A stretch of 64,000 nt of DNA from positions 1-64,000 of the forward strand of contig JAAZNF010000099.1 of assembly GCA_012798435.1 (NCBI GenBank). Direction: 5' to 3'. The position numbers and the translations under genes are program-made. The DNA comes from Myxococcales bacterium (GTDB taxonomy: Bacteria > Myxococcota > B64-G9). Below are positions 16,149 to 25,422 of this stretch, piece by piece (position 1 is the first letter of the stretch; every line of letters starts with the position of its first letter). A model generated the notes under the pieces. That model did no database searches. It was not told the origin of the DNA and saw only the letters and a list, made by a program, of their open reading frames with translations.

Positions 16149-17279
16149 GTGGCCGGCAAGCAGTTCATTTCGGAGATACGAGATCGCGATCGGGTGAACG
16201 GTCTGTTCCTGGTGCAACAGAAGACCGTCCTCTTGAACAAGAACGGCAAGCCCTACATCGCGCTGACGCTGATGGACCGCACCGGCACCATGGAAGGACG
16301 GGTGTGGGACAACGTGGATCAGTTCGAGGGTATGTTCGAGGCCGGCGACTACCTGGAGGTGGCGGCCCAGGCGGTGGCCTACCAGGGCCGGATCCAGCTC
16401 AAGATCGAGCGCCTGGGCACTCGCGAGCCCGCCTCGGTGAACCCCGACGAGTTCCTGCCGGCCACCCGCCGGGACCGGGGGGAGATGCTGGCCCGGGTGC
16501 GCGAGCTGTTGCAGGGCATCGGCGACGAGAAGCTGCGCCAGTTCTGCCTGGCCTGCCTGGACGACCAGGGGTTCCGCGAGAGTTTCGCGCGTACCCCGGC
16601 GGCCAAGAACATCCACCACGCCTTCCTGGGGGGCCTGCTCGAGCACACCCTGTCGGTGATGGAGCTGTGCCAGCGCTTGTGCCCGCTCTACCCCGAGCTG
16701 GACCGCGATCTGCTGTTGGCCGGGGCCTTCTTCCACGACGCGGGCAAGGTGCGCGAGCTTCGGCGCGACCGCTCCTTCGAGTACACCGACGAGGGGCGCC
16801 TGATCGGCCACATCGTGGTGGGCGCCCAGATGCTGGCCGAGTGGAACCGCGAGTTTAAGCTCCTGTCTCCCGAGCGGCTGTTGCTGTTGCAGCACATGGT
16901 GGTGGCGCACCATGGCAGCACCGAGTTCGGCTCCCCGAAGCTTCCCATGTGCGCCGAGGCGCTGGCCCTGAACTACCTGGACGATCTGGACTCCAAGCTC
17001 GAGGCCTTTCGCGAGATCGCCGAGCGCGAGGGCGGTCAGCGCTGGTCGTCCTTCCAGAAGCCGCTGGAGCGGTATCTCTTTTTGGGCGGCGCTTCGGCCG
17101 AGCGCGAGCCCGGCGTCACGCCCCGGCAGGAGGCCGGGACCGGGGACCGGCGCGCCGAGCTGCGGCATCGGCCCTTCGATGGCCTGGCAGCGCGGGAGGA
17201 GGAGCGCGCCCCGGGCGAGGCCCCCGCGGCGCTCGAGCTGTTTCCGCCGCCGGGACGCAAGCGGGGGGATCGCTCGTGA
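16149..17279 (+). CDS. OB-fold/HD-domain 3'-5' exoribonuclease-like protein (YhaM type)
   Basis: 376 residues. Residues 1-90 are an OB-fold nucleic-acid-binding domain (VLLNKNGKPYIALTLMDRTG, GRVWDNVDQF). An HD-domain phosphohydrolase follows (about 150-310), with metal ligands in GGLLEHTLSV, FFHDAGKVRE, VAHHGS and YLDDLDSK. This order is that of the YhaM/Cbf1 family, which degrades RNA or single-stranded DNA from the 3' end. The last 70 residues are low-complexity and charged. The start is GTG with AGGAG 5 bases upstream. The stop overlaps the next gene's GTG (GTGA, 17276-17279), so the two are coupled. Confidence 0.85.
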   Translation: MAGKQFISEIRDRDRVNGLFLVQQKTVLLNKNGKPYIALTLMDRTGTMEGRVWDNVDQFEGMFEAGDYLEVAAQAVAYQGRIQLKIERLGTREPASVNPDEFLPATRRDRGEMLARVRELLQGIGDEKLRQFCLACLDDQGFRESFARTPAAKNIHHAFLGGLLEHTLSVMELCQRLCPLYPELDRDLLLAGAFFHDAGKVRELRRDRSFEYTDEGRLIGHIVVGAQMLAEWNREFKLLSPERLLLLQHMVVAHHGSTEFGSPKLPMCAEALALNYLDDLDSKLEAFREIAEREGGQRWSSFQKPLERYLFLGGASAEREPGVTPRQEAGTGDRRAELRHRPFDGLAAREEERAPGEAPAALELFPPPGRKRGDRS

Positions 17280-19408
17280 GGTTCGGGGAGAAGCTGCTCC
17301 AGGCCGGCCTGATCGACGCCGCCCAGCTCGAGGCGGGGCTGCGGCACCAGAAGCAGACCGGCCAGCTCCTGGGCGAGGCGCTGCTCGAGCTCGGCTACCT
17401 CAGCGAGGAGAACTTCCTGCGCTTTTTGGCCCGGGAGTTCAACACCCGCTACGCCGCCACCGACAAGCTCTCCCGGGTGGCGGTGCCGGTGGAGGTGCTG
17501 GATCGCATCCCCTTCCAGATGGCCGAGCAGCACCTGATTTTTCCCCTGCGGGTGGATCCCAAGTCGAAGACCCTGGGGCTGCTCTCCAGCCGGCCCCAGG
17601 ACAAGGAATTGATCGACGAGGCGCGCATCGTGAGCGAGGCGCCGGCGGTCGAGGTGTATGTGGCCTGCCGCGAGGCCATCCTGGCCCTGATCAAGAAACA
17701 CTACCGGGGCGACCTCAACGCCTTCGCCGCGTTGCTTTCACGCGACGCCGCCGCGGTCCAGCCCACCACCGACCTGTACGCGGACCGGCGCCTGGGGGAC
17801 GAGACGGTGCCGGCGCAGGAGCAGGCCCGCCCGCGCTCCAGTGGGCCGGCGGTCGAGGAGGAGGCGCCGGAGCCCTCCCGCCGGGAGGGCTCGTCCTCCT
17901 GGACGCGGCAGATCGAGGCGGTGCGCAGCGGCTCGCTGGTGTCGGACAACGACTTCATCGAGTCGCTGAACATCCTGGTGGGGTTGCTCGAGCTGCAGCG
18001 CTCCCAGTTCCAGGGGCACTCTGCGCGCGTGGCCCGGCTGGTCAAGGCGGTGTCCGAGCGCTTCGGCCTGGCGGAGCGCGAGGTGTACCATCACATCATC
18101 GCCGCCTACCTGCACGATCTGGGAAAGCGCGCCTCCACCCACCTCACGCTGCTCTCCATCCAGCACTCCGAGGAGTACAAGAAGCGCGCCCAGCGCTACT
18201 ACCTCACTCCGTCGCGGCTCTTCGACAGCGTGCATCTGCCCATCCAGGTCAACCACGTGCTGGGCCACCTGTACGAGAACTTCGACGGCTCCGGCATCCC
18301 GGAGCAGCTCGCGGGCGAGGGCATCCCGCTGGGGTCGCGCATCCTGGCGGCGGCGGACGCGCTGGAGGACCTCGTCAGCAACCCCGGCAACGTCTTCGGG
18401 GAGATCCTGACCCCGGAGGCGGCCTTCGAGCGGCTGCGGCAGAAGGCCGGATCGTTGTTCGATCCCAAGGTGCTTGAGCACCTGGAGGAGGCCTTCGGGG
18501 GCGAGTCGGCCCGCGCCTCGCTGAGCGCGCACAGCCCGCTGGTGCTGCTGGCCGACCCGGACACGGGCTCGACGTCGGTGCTGGAGCTGAAGCTGGTCAA
18601 GCAGGGGCTCCGGGTGCGGGTGGCCCGCGACAGCACGGCCGCCATCAACTCCGTGCTGGAGGAGAACGTCGCCGCGGCGGTGGTGGATCTGCGCCTGCAG
18701 CCGGACGACGGCTTCTCGGTGGTGGAGAAGATCTTGGAGGCGCGCCGGGATCTGCCGGTGTTCATGCTGGCCAGCGATCCCACCTCGGTGATGGTGAACC
18801 GGGCCTTCAAGCTGGGTGTGGTGGATCTCATCACCCGGCCCTACGTGCCCGAGGTGCTGGTGGCCAAGCTGCAGAAGGAGATCGAGCGGCGGCCGCCCCC
18901 GGCGCGCCCCATGCCGGCGCTGGCGGTCAAGGTCGAGGAAGACGACGGCGCCGCGCCGGGGGTGGTGATCCAGGTGGAAGGCGCGGACGGGAGTTCCGCC
19001 GGGCAGACGCCCGCGCCCGAGCCGGCCACCGACACCGGCCGGCGGGACGGCACCGGCAGCGGTTCAGGCGGCTCGTTCTCCGGCTCGGGCGGCACCCGCG
19101 GCATGCTCTCCGGCGCCCTGAGCGAGGGCCGTACCGTCCTGATGCTGGTCAAGGCCCTGGTGGGAAAGAAGCGCACCGGCAAGCTGTCGCTGCGCTCGGG
19201 CGCCCAGAAGGGGGAGATCTTCGTCCAGGGCGGCTTGCTGTTCCAGGCCAGCCTGGGGGATCTCGACGGCGAGGAGGCCTTCCTGGAGCTGGCCGCCTGG
19301 ACGGAGTGCGTCTACCAGTTCGATCCCAGCAGCCTGCCCCCGGCGAGGGACATCAAGACGCCCACCCCGCAGCTCCTGCAAATCGCCGCCATGTCGTTGG
19401 GGTCGTGA
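17276..19408 (+). CDS. Four-domain signalling protein: MshEN-like, HD-GYP-like, receiver, DUF4388-like
   Basis: 710 residues. Residues 1-140 resemble the GspE/MshE N-terminal domain (FGEKLLQAGLIDAAQLEAGL, LGEALLELGYLSEENFLRFL), some members of which bind c-di-GMP. About 230-415 is an HD-GYP-type domain (HSARVARLV, YLHDLGKR, LYENFDGSGIP). Isoleucine replaces tyrosine in GYP, and the expected HHE pair is altered. About 420-545 is a receiver with the phosphoacceptor in VVDLRL, but arginine (TRPY) replaces the conserved lysine. About 605-710 is a DUF4388/PATAN-like domain. The likely role is c-di-GMP sensing or turnover; activity is uncertain. GTG start overlapping the previous stop. Confidence 0.85.
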   Translation: MRFGEKLLQAGLIDAAQLEAGLRHQKQTGQLLGEALLELGYLSEENFLRFLAREFNTRYAATDKLSRVAVPVEVLDRIPFQMAEQHLIFPLRVDPKSKTLGLLSSRPQDKELIDEARIVSEAPAVEVYVACREAILALIKKHYRGDLNAFAALLSRDAAAVQPTTDLYADRRLGDETVPAQEQARPRSSGPAVEEEAPEPSRREGSSSWTRQIEAVRSGSLVSDNDFIESLNILVGLLELQRSQFQGHSARVARLVKAVSERFGLAEREVYHHIIAAYLHDLGKRASTHLTLLSIQHSEEYKKRAQRYYLTPSRLFDSVHLPIQVNHVLGHLYENFDGSGIPEQLAGEGIPLGSRILAAADALEDLVSNPGNVFGEILTPEAAFERLRQKAGSLFDPKVLEHLEEAFGGESARASLSAHSPLVLLADPDTGSTSVLELKLVKQGLRVRVARDSTAAINSVLEENVAAAVVDLRLQPDDGFSVVEKILEARRDLPVFMLASDPTSVMVNRAFKLGVVDLITRPYVPEVLVAKLQKEIERRPPPARPMPALAVKVEEDDGAAPGVVIQVEGADGSSAGQTPAPEPATDTGRRDGTGSGSGGSFSGSGGTRGMLSGALSEGRTVLMLVKALVGKKRTGKLSLRSGAQKGEIFVQGGLLFQASLGDLDGEEAFLELAAWTECVYQFDPSSLPPARDIKTPTPQLLQIAAMSLGS

Positions 19409-19442
19409 ACGAGTCGCCGAGGGGCGCGCGAGGAGGAACGCC

Positions 19443-21146
19443 ATGCGAGTCCAGCGGTATTGGTGGTTGTGTCTGGTGCTGATCGCCGCCGCGTGCAGCA
19501 AAAAGAGCGATGGCCCGGCCCCCGACGCCACGGTGTCCGCGGGAGAACCCGGTCCGGCCGCAGTCCCCCAGCAGGCGCCGGCCCGTGAGGAGGCCGAGCC
19601 CAACGACAAGTTGGCCCAGGCCATGGAGATCGGGGAGGGGGAGTTGGTGGCCACGCTGGAACCGGCCGGCGGGCCGAAGGCCACCGCCTCCGACAGCTTC
19701 CACCTGGCCGCCGCGCCGGGGCAAACCTGTCGCCTGTCGGTGAGTGGCATCGAGGGCGAGGACGTCAGGCTGACCCTCTTCGACGACGATCGCAACCGGC
19801 TGCTCACCGTCAACTCGGGCGGCCAGGGTGAGGGCGAGATCGTGCCCAACCTCACGCTTTCGCGCGGGGCCTACCTCCAGGTGCAGGGCGGCGAGGGTGG
19901 GGCGGGCGGCGCCTACCGCCTGACCGTTGCGCTGCGTGAGCGCGGCCCGGACGAGGAGAGCGAGCCGAACGAACGCTACTCGAGCGCCACGCCGCTCGTG
20001 GTGGGAAAGCCGATGCGGGGCTTCGTCGGCTGGGCGCGCGACGAGGACTGGTACCGGCTTTCGCTTTCTGACCTGGCGCCGTTCTCCGTGTTGCGCATCG
20101 ACCTCCAGCCGGTGGAGGGGGTGCGCCTGGAGCTCCAGGCGGCCGACGCCGGGCAGCGCGCCCCGATGCTCACGGTGCGCTCCAGCGAGGCTGGCAAGGG
20201 AGTGGCCATCCGCAACCTGGGGGCGCCGCGCGACGAGCGGGAGCTGTACCTGGTGGTCCGCGCCGCGCGCGCGCCGGAGGGCAAGGGGACACAGGCGCGA
20301 GCCTTCCACCCGGAGGCCGCCTACACCCTGAGCGTCAGCTCGGAGCTGGGGGGCGAGGACATGGAGCGAGAGCCCGACGACGACGCCGCCCACGCCATGC
20401 CCGTGCTGGACGGGGGCCGGGTGCGCGGCTACCTGGGCGCTCCGAACGACGTCGATTGGTACCGCGTGCAGGTGGAGCGGCCGGGTATCCTGGCTGCCGA
20501 GCTGTCGGCGCTGCCGCGGATCGACCTGGTGCTCACCGTGGCAGATCCCGAGAAGAAGGACGCCGCCAAGGGCTTCGAGCTGTGCAAGGTGAACGCCGCG
20601 GCGGTGAACGAGGCCGAGATCGTCACCGGCTGCGCCCTCCAGCCGGGGGAGAACTTCTTGCGGGTGGAGGCCGCCTGGAAGAAGGTGGACGGCGTGTGGG
20701 TGCGCGACGTGGAGAACCTGGATGACACCTACTCGCTCTCGGTCAGCCTGCGCACGGACGAGGGACGCGAAGAGCGCGAGCCCAACGACGCGGCCGAGCG
20801 CGCCACCCCCATCGCGGTGGACCAGACGCTGCAAGGGTTCCTGCACCCGCCCGGGGACGCCGACCATTACCTCCTGGACCTCTCGGGACAGGAGGGCCCA
20901 CGCCAGACGGTGGTCGAGGCCAGCGGCATCCCCAAGCTGGACGTCACCCTGGCCCTTCTCTCGCTCGAGAAGGACGAGCGCGATCACCACCGGGAGATCG
21001 CCTTCGCCAACGCGCAGAAGGGCGAGGCGCGCGAGCAGATCCAGAAGGAACTCATGCCGGGCAAGTACCTGATCCTGGTGAGGGGCCTGCCCGCCAACGA
21101 GAGCAACACCCGCGACCAGTACCGCCTCACCGTGAGCCAGCCCTGA
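19443..21146 (+). CDS. Lipoprotein with repeated PPC-like domains
   Basis: 567 residues; lipobox IAAAC (Cys19). About four to five repeats of a bacterial pre-peptidase C-terminal-like module follow. Each opens with EPNDxxxxAxP (EAEPNDKLAQA, SEPNERYSSATPL, EREPDDDAAHAMPV, EREPNDAAERATPI) and continues to a GxxxxxxDxDWYRL or DADHYLLDL strand. These modules usually help secretion or bind carbohydrate, and are normally attached to proteases. Here no catalytic domain is present, so the protein is built only of the modules. It lies 34 bp after the HD-GYP gene and may be co-transcribed. Tail-to-tail with the gene at 21169. Confidence 0.85.
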   Translation: MRVQRYWWLCLVLIAAACSKKSDGPAPDATVSAGEPGPAAVPQQAPAREEAEPNDKLAQAMEIGEGELVATLEPAGGPKATASDSFHLAAAPGQTCRLSVSGIEGEDVRLTLFDDDRNRLLTVNSGGQGEGEIVPNLTLSRGAYLQVQGGEGGAGGAYRLTVALRERGPDEESEPNERYSSATPLVVGKPMRGFVGWARDEDWYRLSLSDLAPFSVLRIDLQPVEGVRLELQAADAGQRAPMLTVRSSEAGKGVAIRNLGAPRDERELYLVVRAARAPEGKGTQARAFHPEAAYTLSVSSELGGEDMEREPDDDAAHAMPVLDGGRVRGYLGAPNDVDWYRVQVERPGILAAELSALPRIDLVLTVADPEKKDAAKGFELCKVNAAAVNEAEIVTGCALQPGENFLRVEAAWKKVDGVWVRDVENLDDTYSLSVSLRTDEGREEREPNDAAERATPIAVDQTLQGFLHPPGDADHYLLDLSGQEGPRQTVVEASGIPKLDVTLALLSLEKDERDHHREIAFANAQKGEAREQIQKELMPGKYLILVRGLPANESNTRDQYRLTVSQP

Positions 21147-21168
21147 GCCCCGTCGGGCGCGGGCCGGG

Positions 21169-21384
21169 TCAGGCCAGGCGCCACCACAGCACGTAGCACA
21201 GGGCCACCCCGGCGATCACCCCGAGCAGAAAGGCCCGAAGCGGCGTGAGCAGCCGCCGGCGCGTGGGCGCGGGCGCGGGGTTCTGTTTCAGCGCCGCCAT
21301 GAGCCGGTCGCGCTCTTCGGCGCTGAGCTCTCCCCGCGCGCGCAGGCTCTCCAGCTTGAATTCGAGCACCCTGCCCTCCACCAC
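21169..21384 (-). CDS. Small tail-anchored membrane protein
   Basis: About 71 residues: an amphipathic helix rich in Glu and Arg (LEFKLESLRARGELSAEERD, loosely SHOCT-like), a basic linker with prolines, then one membrane segment at the C-terminus (AFLLGVIAGVALCYVLWW). It follows the GT39 gene with 7 bp between stop and start. The start is uncertain: GTG 21384 is given, and GTG 21369 has a better GGAGG placement. An ATG at 21435 would overlap the upstream gene. It may be an accessory to the glycosyltransferase, but this rests on position only. Confidence 0.55.
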   Translation of the reverse strand: MVEGRVLEFKLESLRARGELSAEERDRLMAALKQNPAPAPTRRRLLTPLRAFLLGVIAGVALCYVLWWRLA

Positions 21385-21391
21385 GTCCGGC

Positions 21392-23599
21392 TCAGTCCAT
21401 GGAGAAGGTGCCGGCGCGGATGCGATCGGAGCCATCCTGCGGGAAGCCGGGCAGCACCCGCATGCGGGTGTCCCCGATGTAGAAGCCGAGATAGAGCGTG
21501 TAGTTCTTGGCGGTGAACTCGCGGGGGACCTTGAGGCGCACGTGGTCGCGCACGATGTCCCCCGGCATCCACTGATCGGTGGTCAGCAGGCCCTCCACCG
21601 GGTAGTGGTCACCGTTGATGCGGTGGAACTCGTGCCCGAAGCCGTCGATGTGGATGAAGATCTGCCAGCTCTTGTCGATGCGCCGCAGGCACTGGAAGTA
21701 CAGGGTGAGCTCCAGCTCGCCGCCGGTAGAGGGGACCTCGGGCCGAAGCTCGTAGCCCAGCAGGGCCAGCTGCGCCCCGCCGGCGAGCTGCGCCGGGTCG
21801 GCCAGCTCGGCGCGCACCGGATGGGCGATCGTCGGCGCCTCTGCCAGCAGGTGTTGCGTCAGCGGGTTCAGGTCCTCCTCGCCGGGGCCGAGCTGGTTGG
21901 AGATGAGCACGTAGCGCAGCCCGCTCCCCGGCAGCACGTGGACGTGCCGGCCGGTGGCCTGGCGCATGACCCGGTCCAGCGGGCCCAGGCTCTCGCGCAC
22001 CGCGATCAGGAAGGCTCGCTCGGGTTTGGTGAAGATGTTGCGAAAGCCGGTCTCGTCGCCGATCTTCACGATCTTGTCGTTGGAGTAGAACACCTCGCCG
22101 CGCCAGTTCATCTGGTACTGGTACAGTTTCTCCCCTGGCCGGGCCACGCGCTGGTAGGTGTCGAAGACGTCCTGCTGCGACATGGTGTGTCCGAGCCGCG
22201 GCTGATAGTACCAGGCCAGGGTGATGGTGGAGGCGGCCGCCAGCACGGCCAGCGCCGGGCGAAGCAGGCGCGGCCGGGCGAAGAAGCGCGAAAGCATTAG
22301 GCACAGCCCGAACAGACCGGTGATGAGCCCGAGCGCGAGCCGCGGGTAGATCTCGCCGGGCAGCGGGCGCTCGTAGGCGTAGGTGTACAGGTTGGCCAGG
22401 TGCGTGTCCGAGGAGACGATGTCGTTGCCCACCATGAGCAAAGGCAGCACGCCGAGCGGCAGGAGCAGGCGAAGCCCGGTGCCTTCCTCCGCGGCCAGGC
22501 ACACCCCGGCCAGGATCGCCAGCGGCGGTAGGGCCGGGAACACGTAGTGGTGGAACTTGGTCACGATGAGGGTGAAGGTCACGAAGGTCACCCCGAACCA
22601 CAAAAGCAAGAAGAGCTCGAGGCGCAGCGTCTGGCCCTCGGGAGAGGGCACCTGCAGCCGCAGCGCCTCGGTGTCCTCGCGCTGGCGCAGCCGACCCAGC
22701 ACCCGGCCCAGCGCCAGCGGGAGCAGGCCCACCCACGGGAAGAACCCGTAGCCCGCCTGCTTGATGAAGTATTCGAAGGTGCCGCGCTCGCCGTGCACCC
22801 CGGTGAAGGCCCGCTGCAAATTGTGGTGCATGAAGAACTCGTCGGAGAACTTCCGCCCGTGCAGGGCCAGCACCGACACGTACCAGGGCGCGGCGATGAG
22901 CAAGAAAAGCAAGATGCCGAGCGGCAGCCGCAGCCGGCGCAGCAGCGACCACTCGCCGCTGAGCAGCAGGTACACCAGGACCACCGCGGCCGGGATGGCC
23001 AGGCCGACCGGCGTCTTGGCCAGCGCCGCCAGCCCGGCGAAGACGTAGATGTACAGCGCCTCCCGCCGCGGGGTGTCCGGGCGCAGCGCCACCAGGGCGA
23101 ACGAGCCCAGCGCGCCCAGCACGAAGACGCAGAAGGTGATGTCGGTGATGGCCTGGCGCGCGATGAAGAAGTAGAAGGGCGTGGTGCACAGGGCGAAGGC
23201 CGCCCACAGCCCGCGCCGGGCGTCGGTGACGCGGGAGACGAAGCGGAAGGCGAGGAAGACGCCCAGGATGCCGACCAGCGCGAAGGGCAGCCTGGCGCTC
23301 AAGGCCGAGATGCCGAACAGGTGGAAACTCGCCGCCATGAGCCAGAAGTTGAGGATGGGTTTCGAGAAGAACAGCTCGCCCTGCCAGCGCGGGGTGATCC
23401 AGTCGCCGTCCACCACGATGCGCCGGGCCACCTCGGCGTAGTGGGTCTCCCAGGGATCCCACAGCCCCGAGGCCCCCAGCATGGGCAAAAACACCGCCGC
23501 GCCCATGAGCAGCGCCAGGCTCTCCGGGCGGCGCAGCAGCGCGCCCAGGGCCAGGAGTTGCCTTCGCGCCGCGGACATCATCGAGGCATGTTCGGCCAT
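21392..23599 (-). CDS. GT39/GT83 (ArnT-like) integral membrane glycosyltransferase
   Basis: 735 residues. After a short cytoplasmic start come about twelve membrane helices (residues 28-470) and a periplasmic C-terminal domain. The first loop has the catalytic signature GLWDPWETHYAEVARRI, with the acidic pair of the GT-C fold used by ArnT and protein O-mannosyltransferases. It would transfer a sugar from a polyprenyl phosphate carrier to lipid or protein in the periplasm; donor and acceptor are unknown. AAAGGGAG 7 bases before ATG 23599 sets the start over longer readings. Downstream is a small tail-anchored protein gene. Confidence 0.85.
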   Translation of the reverse strand: MAEHASMMSAARRQLLALGALLRRPESLALLMGAAVFLPMLGASGLWDPWETHYAEVARRIVVDGDWITPRWQGELFFSKPILNFWLMAASFHLFGISALSARLPFALVGILGVFLAFRFVSRVTDARRGLWAAFALCTTPFYFFIARQAITDITFCVFVLGALGSFALVALRPDTPRREALYIYVFAGLAALAKTPVGLAIPAAVVLVYLLLSGEWSLLRRLRLPLGILLFLLIAAPWYVSVLALHGRKFSDEFFMHHNLQRAFTGVHGERGTFEYFIKQAGYGFFPWVGLLPLALGRVLGRLRQREDTEALRLQVPSPEGQTLRLELFLLLWFGVTFVTFTLIVTKFHHYVFPALPPLAILAGVCLAAEEGTGLRLLLPLGVLPLLMVGNDIVSSDTHLANLYTYAYERPLPGEIYPRLALGLITGLFGLCLMLSRFFARPRLLRPALAVLAAASTITLAWYYQPRLGHTMSQQDVFDTYQRVARPGEKLYQYQMNWRGEVFYSNDKIVKIGDETGFRNIFTKPERAFLIAVRESLGPLDRVMRQATGRHVHVLPGSGLRYVLISNQLGPGEEDLNPLTQHLLAEAPTIAHPVRAELADPAQLAGGAQLALLGYELRPEVPSTGGELELTLYFQCLRRIDKSWQIFIHIDGFGHEFHRINGDHYPVEGLLTTDQWMPGDIVRDHVRLKVPREFTAKNYTLYLGFYIGDTRMRVLPGFPQDGSDRIRAGTFSMD

Positions 23600-23686
23600 A
23601 TCGGCTCCCTTTCGCCGGGCGGCAGTGTACCCGGAGGCACGGCGGCGATCAAACGGGTGACCGGGAGGATTCGCGAAGGCTTCGGG

Positions 23687-23715
23687 TTGCACCCGGCCAG
23701 AGACCGGGATACACT
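23687..23715 (+). promoter_or_regulatory. Candidate sigma-70 promoter of response-regulator gene
   Basis: TTGCAC (23687-23692) and TACACT (23710-23715) with exactly 17 bases between. It ends 32 bp before the ATG at 23748, in the short divergent gap with the GT39 gene. Confidence 0.5.
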
Positions 23716-23747
23716 CGGGCCATCGATTTCTAAGGCGAAGATACTAC

Positions 23748-24590
23748 ATGGCCAGCCCCCAACAACGCGCGGTCCGGATCTTGGTGGTGGACGACGAGCC
23801 GGTGGTCCAGGAGGTCATCCGCAACGTGCTGGACCGGCCGGGGATGTTCCTGGTGGAGGCCCTGGACGGAGAGAAGGCCATCGACCTGCTGCTGCGCGAG
23901 CGCTTCGATCTCCTCATCGTGGACAAGAACCTGCCCGGCATCACCGGGCTCGACGTCATCCGCCGGGCGCGGGCCCAGGACCCGGAAGTGGCGGCGCTGC
24001 TCATCACCGCCTACGCCTCCCGCGAGTCGGTCGAGGAGGCCATGGCCATCGGGGTCGATGACTACATCGTCAAGCCCTTCGCCATTCAGGATCTGATGGC
24101 CAAGGTGGAACAGGCGCTGCTGCGGCGGCTGGAGCGGATCCAGCGGCCGGCGCGGCCGATCGCGCAAGCGCGCCGGTTGCGCGCGCTGGTGTGCGCGCCG
24201 GACGAAGGAGAACGCCGCCTGCTCTCGGAGGCGCTGGAGATCTTGGGGCACGGCCCGGCGCATGCCGTCACGCTGTCGCAGGCGCTCTCGGAGATCCGCC
24301 AGGGCCGGGCGGACCTTCTGGTGTGCGACGTCGGCGAGCTGAGCCGCAACGACGCCACCGCCTGTTTCTTGCGCTCCGCCGTGATCCTGGCCAGCGCCCT
24401 GAAGGTAGTGGCCGTCTCCTCCCGGCACGAGCTGGAAGGCGCGCTGGAGGCGCTGCGCAGCGGCGCCTCCAAGGTCGTCTACCGGCCGCTCGCGGACGCG
24501 GCGCGCCTGGCCGAGCTGCTGCGGGAGTTCCTGGAGGGTGGGCGCGAGAAGACCCCGGTCGGGGTGCGTAGCCGGCGCATCACCTCCTAG
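23748..24590 (+). CDS. Response regulator with two receiver domains
   Basis: 280 residues. Residues 9-125 are a canonical receiver: acidic pair in LVVDDE, phosphoacceptor in LIVDKNLPGITG, Thr in LLITAYAS, Lys in YIVKPF. A basic linker follows (about 130-145). The second domain (about 147-262) keeps the receiver outline (LRALVCAPDEGERRLLSEAL, DLLVCDVGELS, VVAVSSR, KVVYRPL) but has arginine at the conserved lysine position and a weak acidic pocket, so it is probably a pseudo-receiver. There is no DNA-binding or enzymatic output, so signalling would go through protein contacts. Its kinase is not obvious; the orphan kinase at 3735 is the only one in the window. Confidence 0.88.
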   Translation: MASPQQRAVRILVVDDEPVVQEVIRNVLDRPGMFLVEALDGEKAIDLLLRERFDLLIVDKNLPGITGLDVIRRARAQDPEVAALLITAYASRESVEEAMAIGVDDYIVKPFAIQDLMAKVEQALLRRLERIQRPARPIAQARRLRALVCAPDEGERRLLSEALEILGHGPAHAVTLSQALSEIRQGRADLLVCDVGELSRNDATACFLRSAVILASALKVVAVSSRHELEGALEALRSGASKVVYRPLADAARLAELLREFLEGGREKTPVGVRSRRITS

Positions 24591-24767
24591 CGTATCGCGT
24601 GGAAAGAGATCGAAGATCCCCCCAAGCCGAGATCTGTGTCTGGACTTGCACCCGGTCGAACTGGCCTGCCGGTGCGTAATGCGGTCGCGGAGCCGAGATG
24701 GCCGGCGTGTCCGGACGCGACCTGCGGCGGTATTGGATATCCGCCGAGTCGAGGACGCATCCGGCCG

Positions 24768-25190
24768 CTAGCGCTGATCCATGACCGTCTCGTCGTCCCA
24801 GGTCGCGGCGGCCGGCGGCTCCTCCGGCTCCAGCGCGCGGGTCAGGGCGTACAGCAGCGGCAGGATGGCGTCGGCGGGGTTTTCCTTGACGATGCCCGCC
24901 AGGCGCACCTCCACGGTCACGCGCGTGCCCTGGTTTTCGGCGGCGATGTCGATGGTGTAGGTGGCGGGGTTGACCAGGTCGTGCTGGAACACTAGCCGCT
25001 CGGGCTTCTCGACCTTGAGGGCCGGCGGCTTGGGGCGGAAGTCCTTGCGCTGGTGCGCGAAGGTCCGGCCCACCCAGGCCAGCACGCCGTCCTCGCACCC
25101 CTGGGTGTAGATGCGCGGCATGCTCTTCAGCACCCGGGCCACCGCCTCGGGGTAGGAGCGCACCCACCAGGACTTCTTGAAGCTGGACAC
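24768..25190 (-). CDS. Hypothetical protein, possibly SRPBCC-like
   Basis: 140 residues, soluble. A short helical start (FKKSWWVRSYPEAVARVL) is followed by strands (KVEKPERLVFQHDLVNPATY, YTIDIAAENQGTRVTVEVRL) and an amphipathic C-terminal helix (ILPLLYALTRAL). This is the order of a START/SRPBCC-like small-molecule-binding fold, but the match is by eye only. The start is GTG 25190 with GGAGGTGA upstream. Single gene between non-coding gaps of about 180 and 230 bp, in which I see nothing definite. Confidence 0.65.
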   Translation of the reverse strand: MSSFKKSWWVRSYPEAVARVLKSMPRIYTQGCEDGVLAWVGRTFAHQRKDFRPKPPALKVEKPERLVFQHDLVNPATYTIDIAAENQGTRVTVEVRLAGIVKENPADAILPLLYALTRALEPEEPPAAATWDDETVMDQR

Positions 25191-25422
25191 GTCTCACCTC
25201 CCCGCGTCTGGGTGGCAGCATGGTCCCACAGCGCGCCGCTTGTCAACCCGCCGGCAGGCTGACCGCACCTCGCCTTGTTCCCTCCGGCGCGGCTGCTTGA
25301 CGGCGGTCCTCCTAACTGCTCGCCGCAGGGCTGGCTCCGCTGCATGGAGGACCCGCCTGGCGCGCCGCGCCACGGAAAGTTCCACCATGGCTCCATCGAA
25401 TCGAATTTTTTGTGAGGTGCGG

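Noticed and set aside
25191-25422. Another copy of the intergenic repeat
   Set aside because: Only a 14-base match (CCTGGCGCGCCGCG) to unit B, which is expected by chance in such GC-rich DNA.
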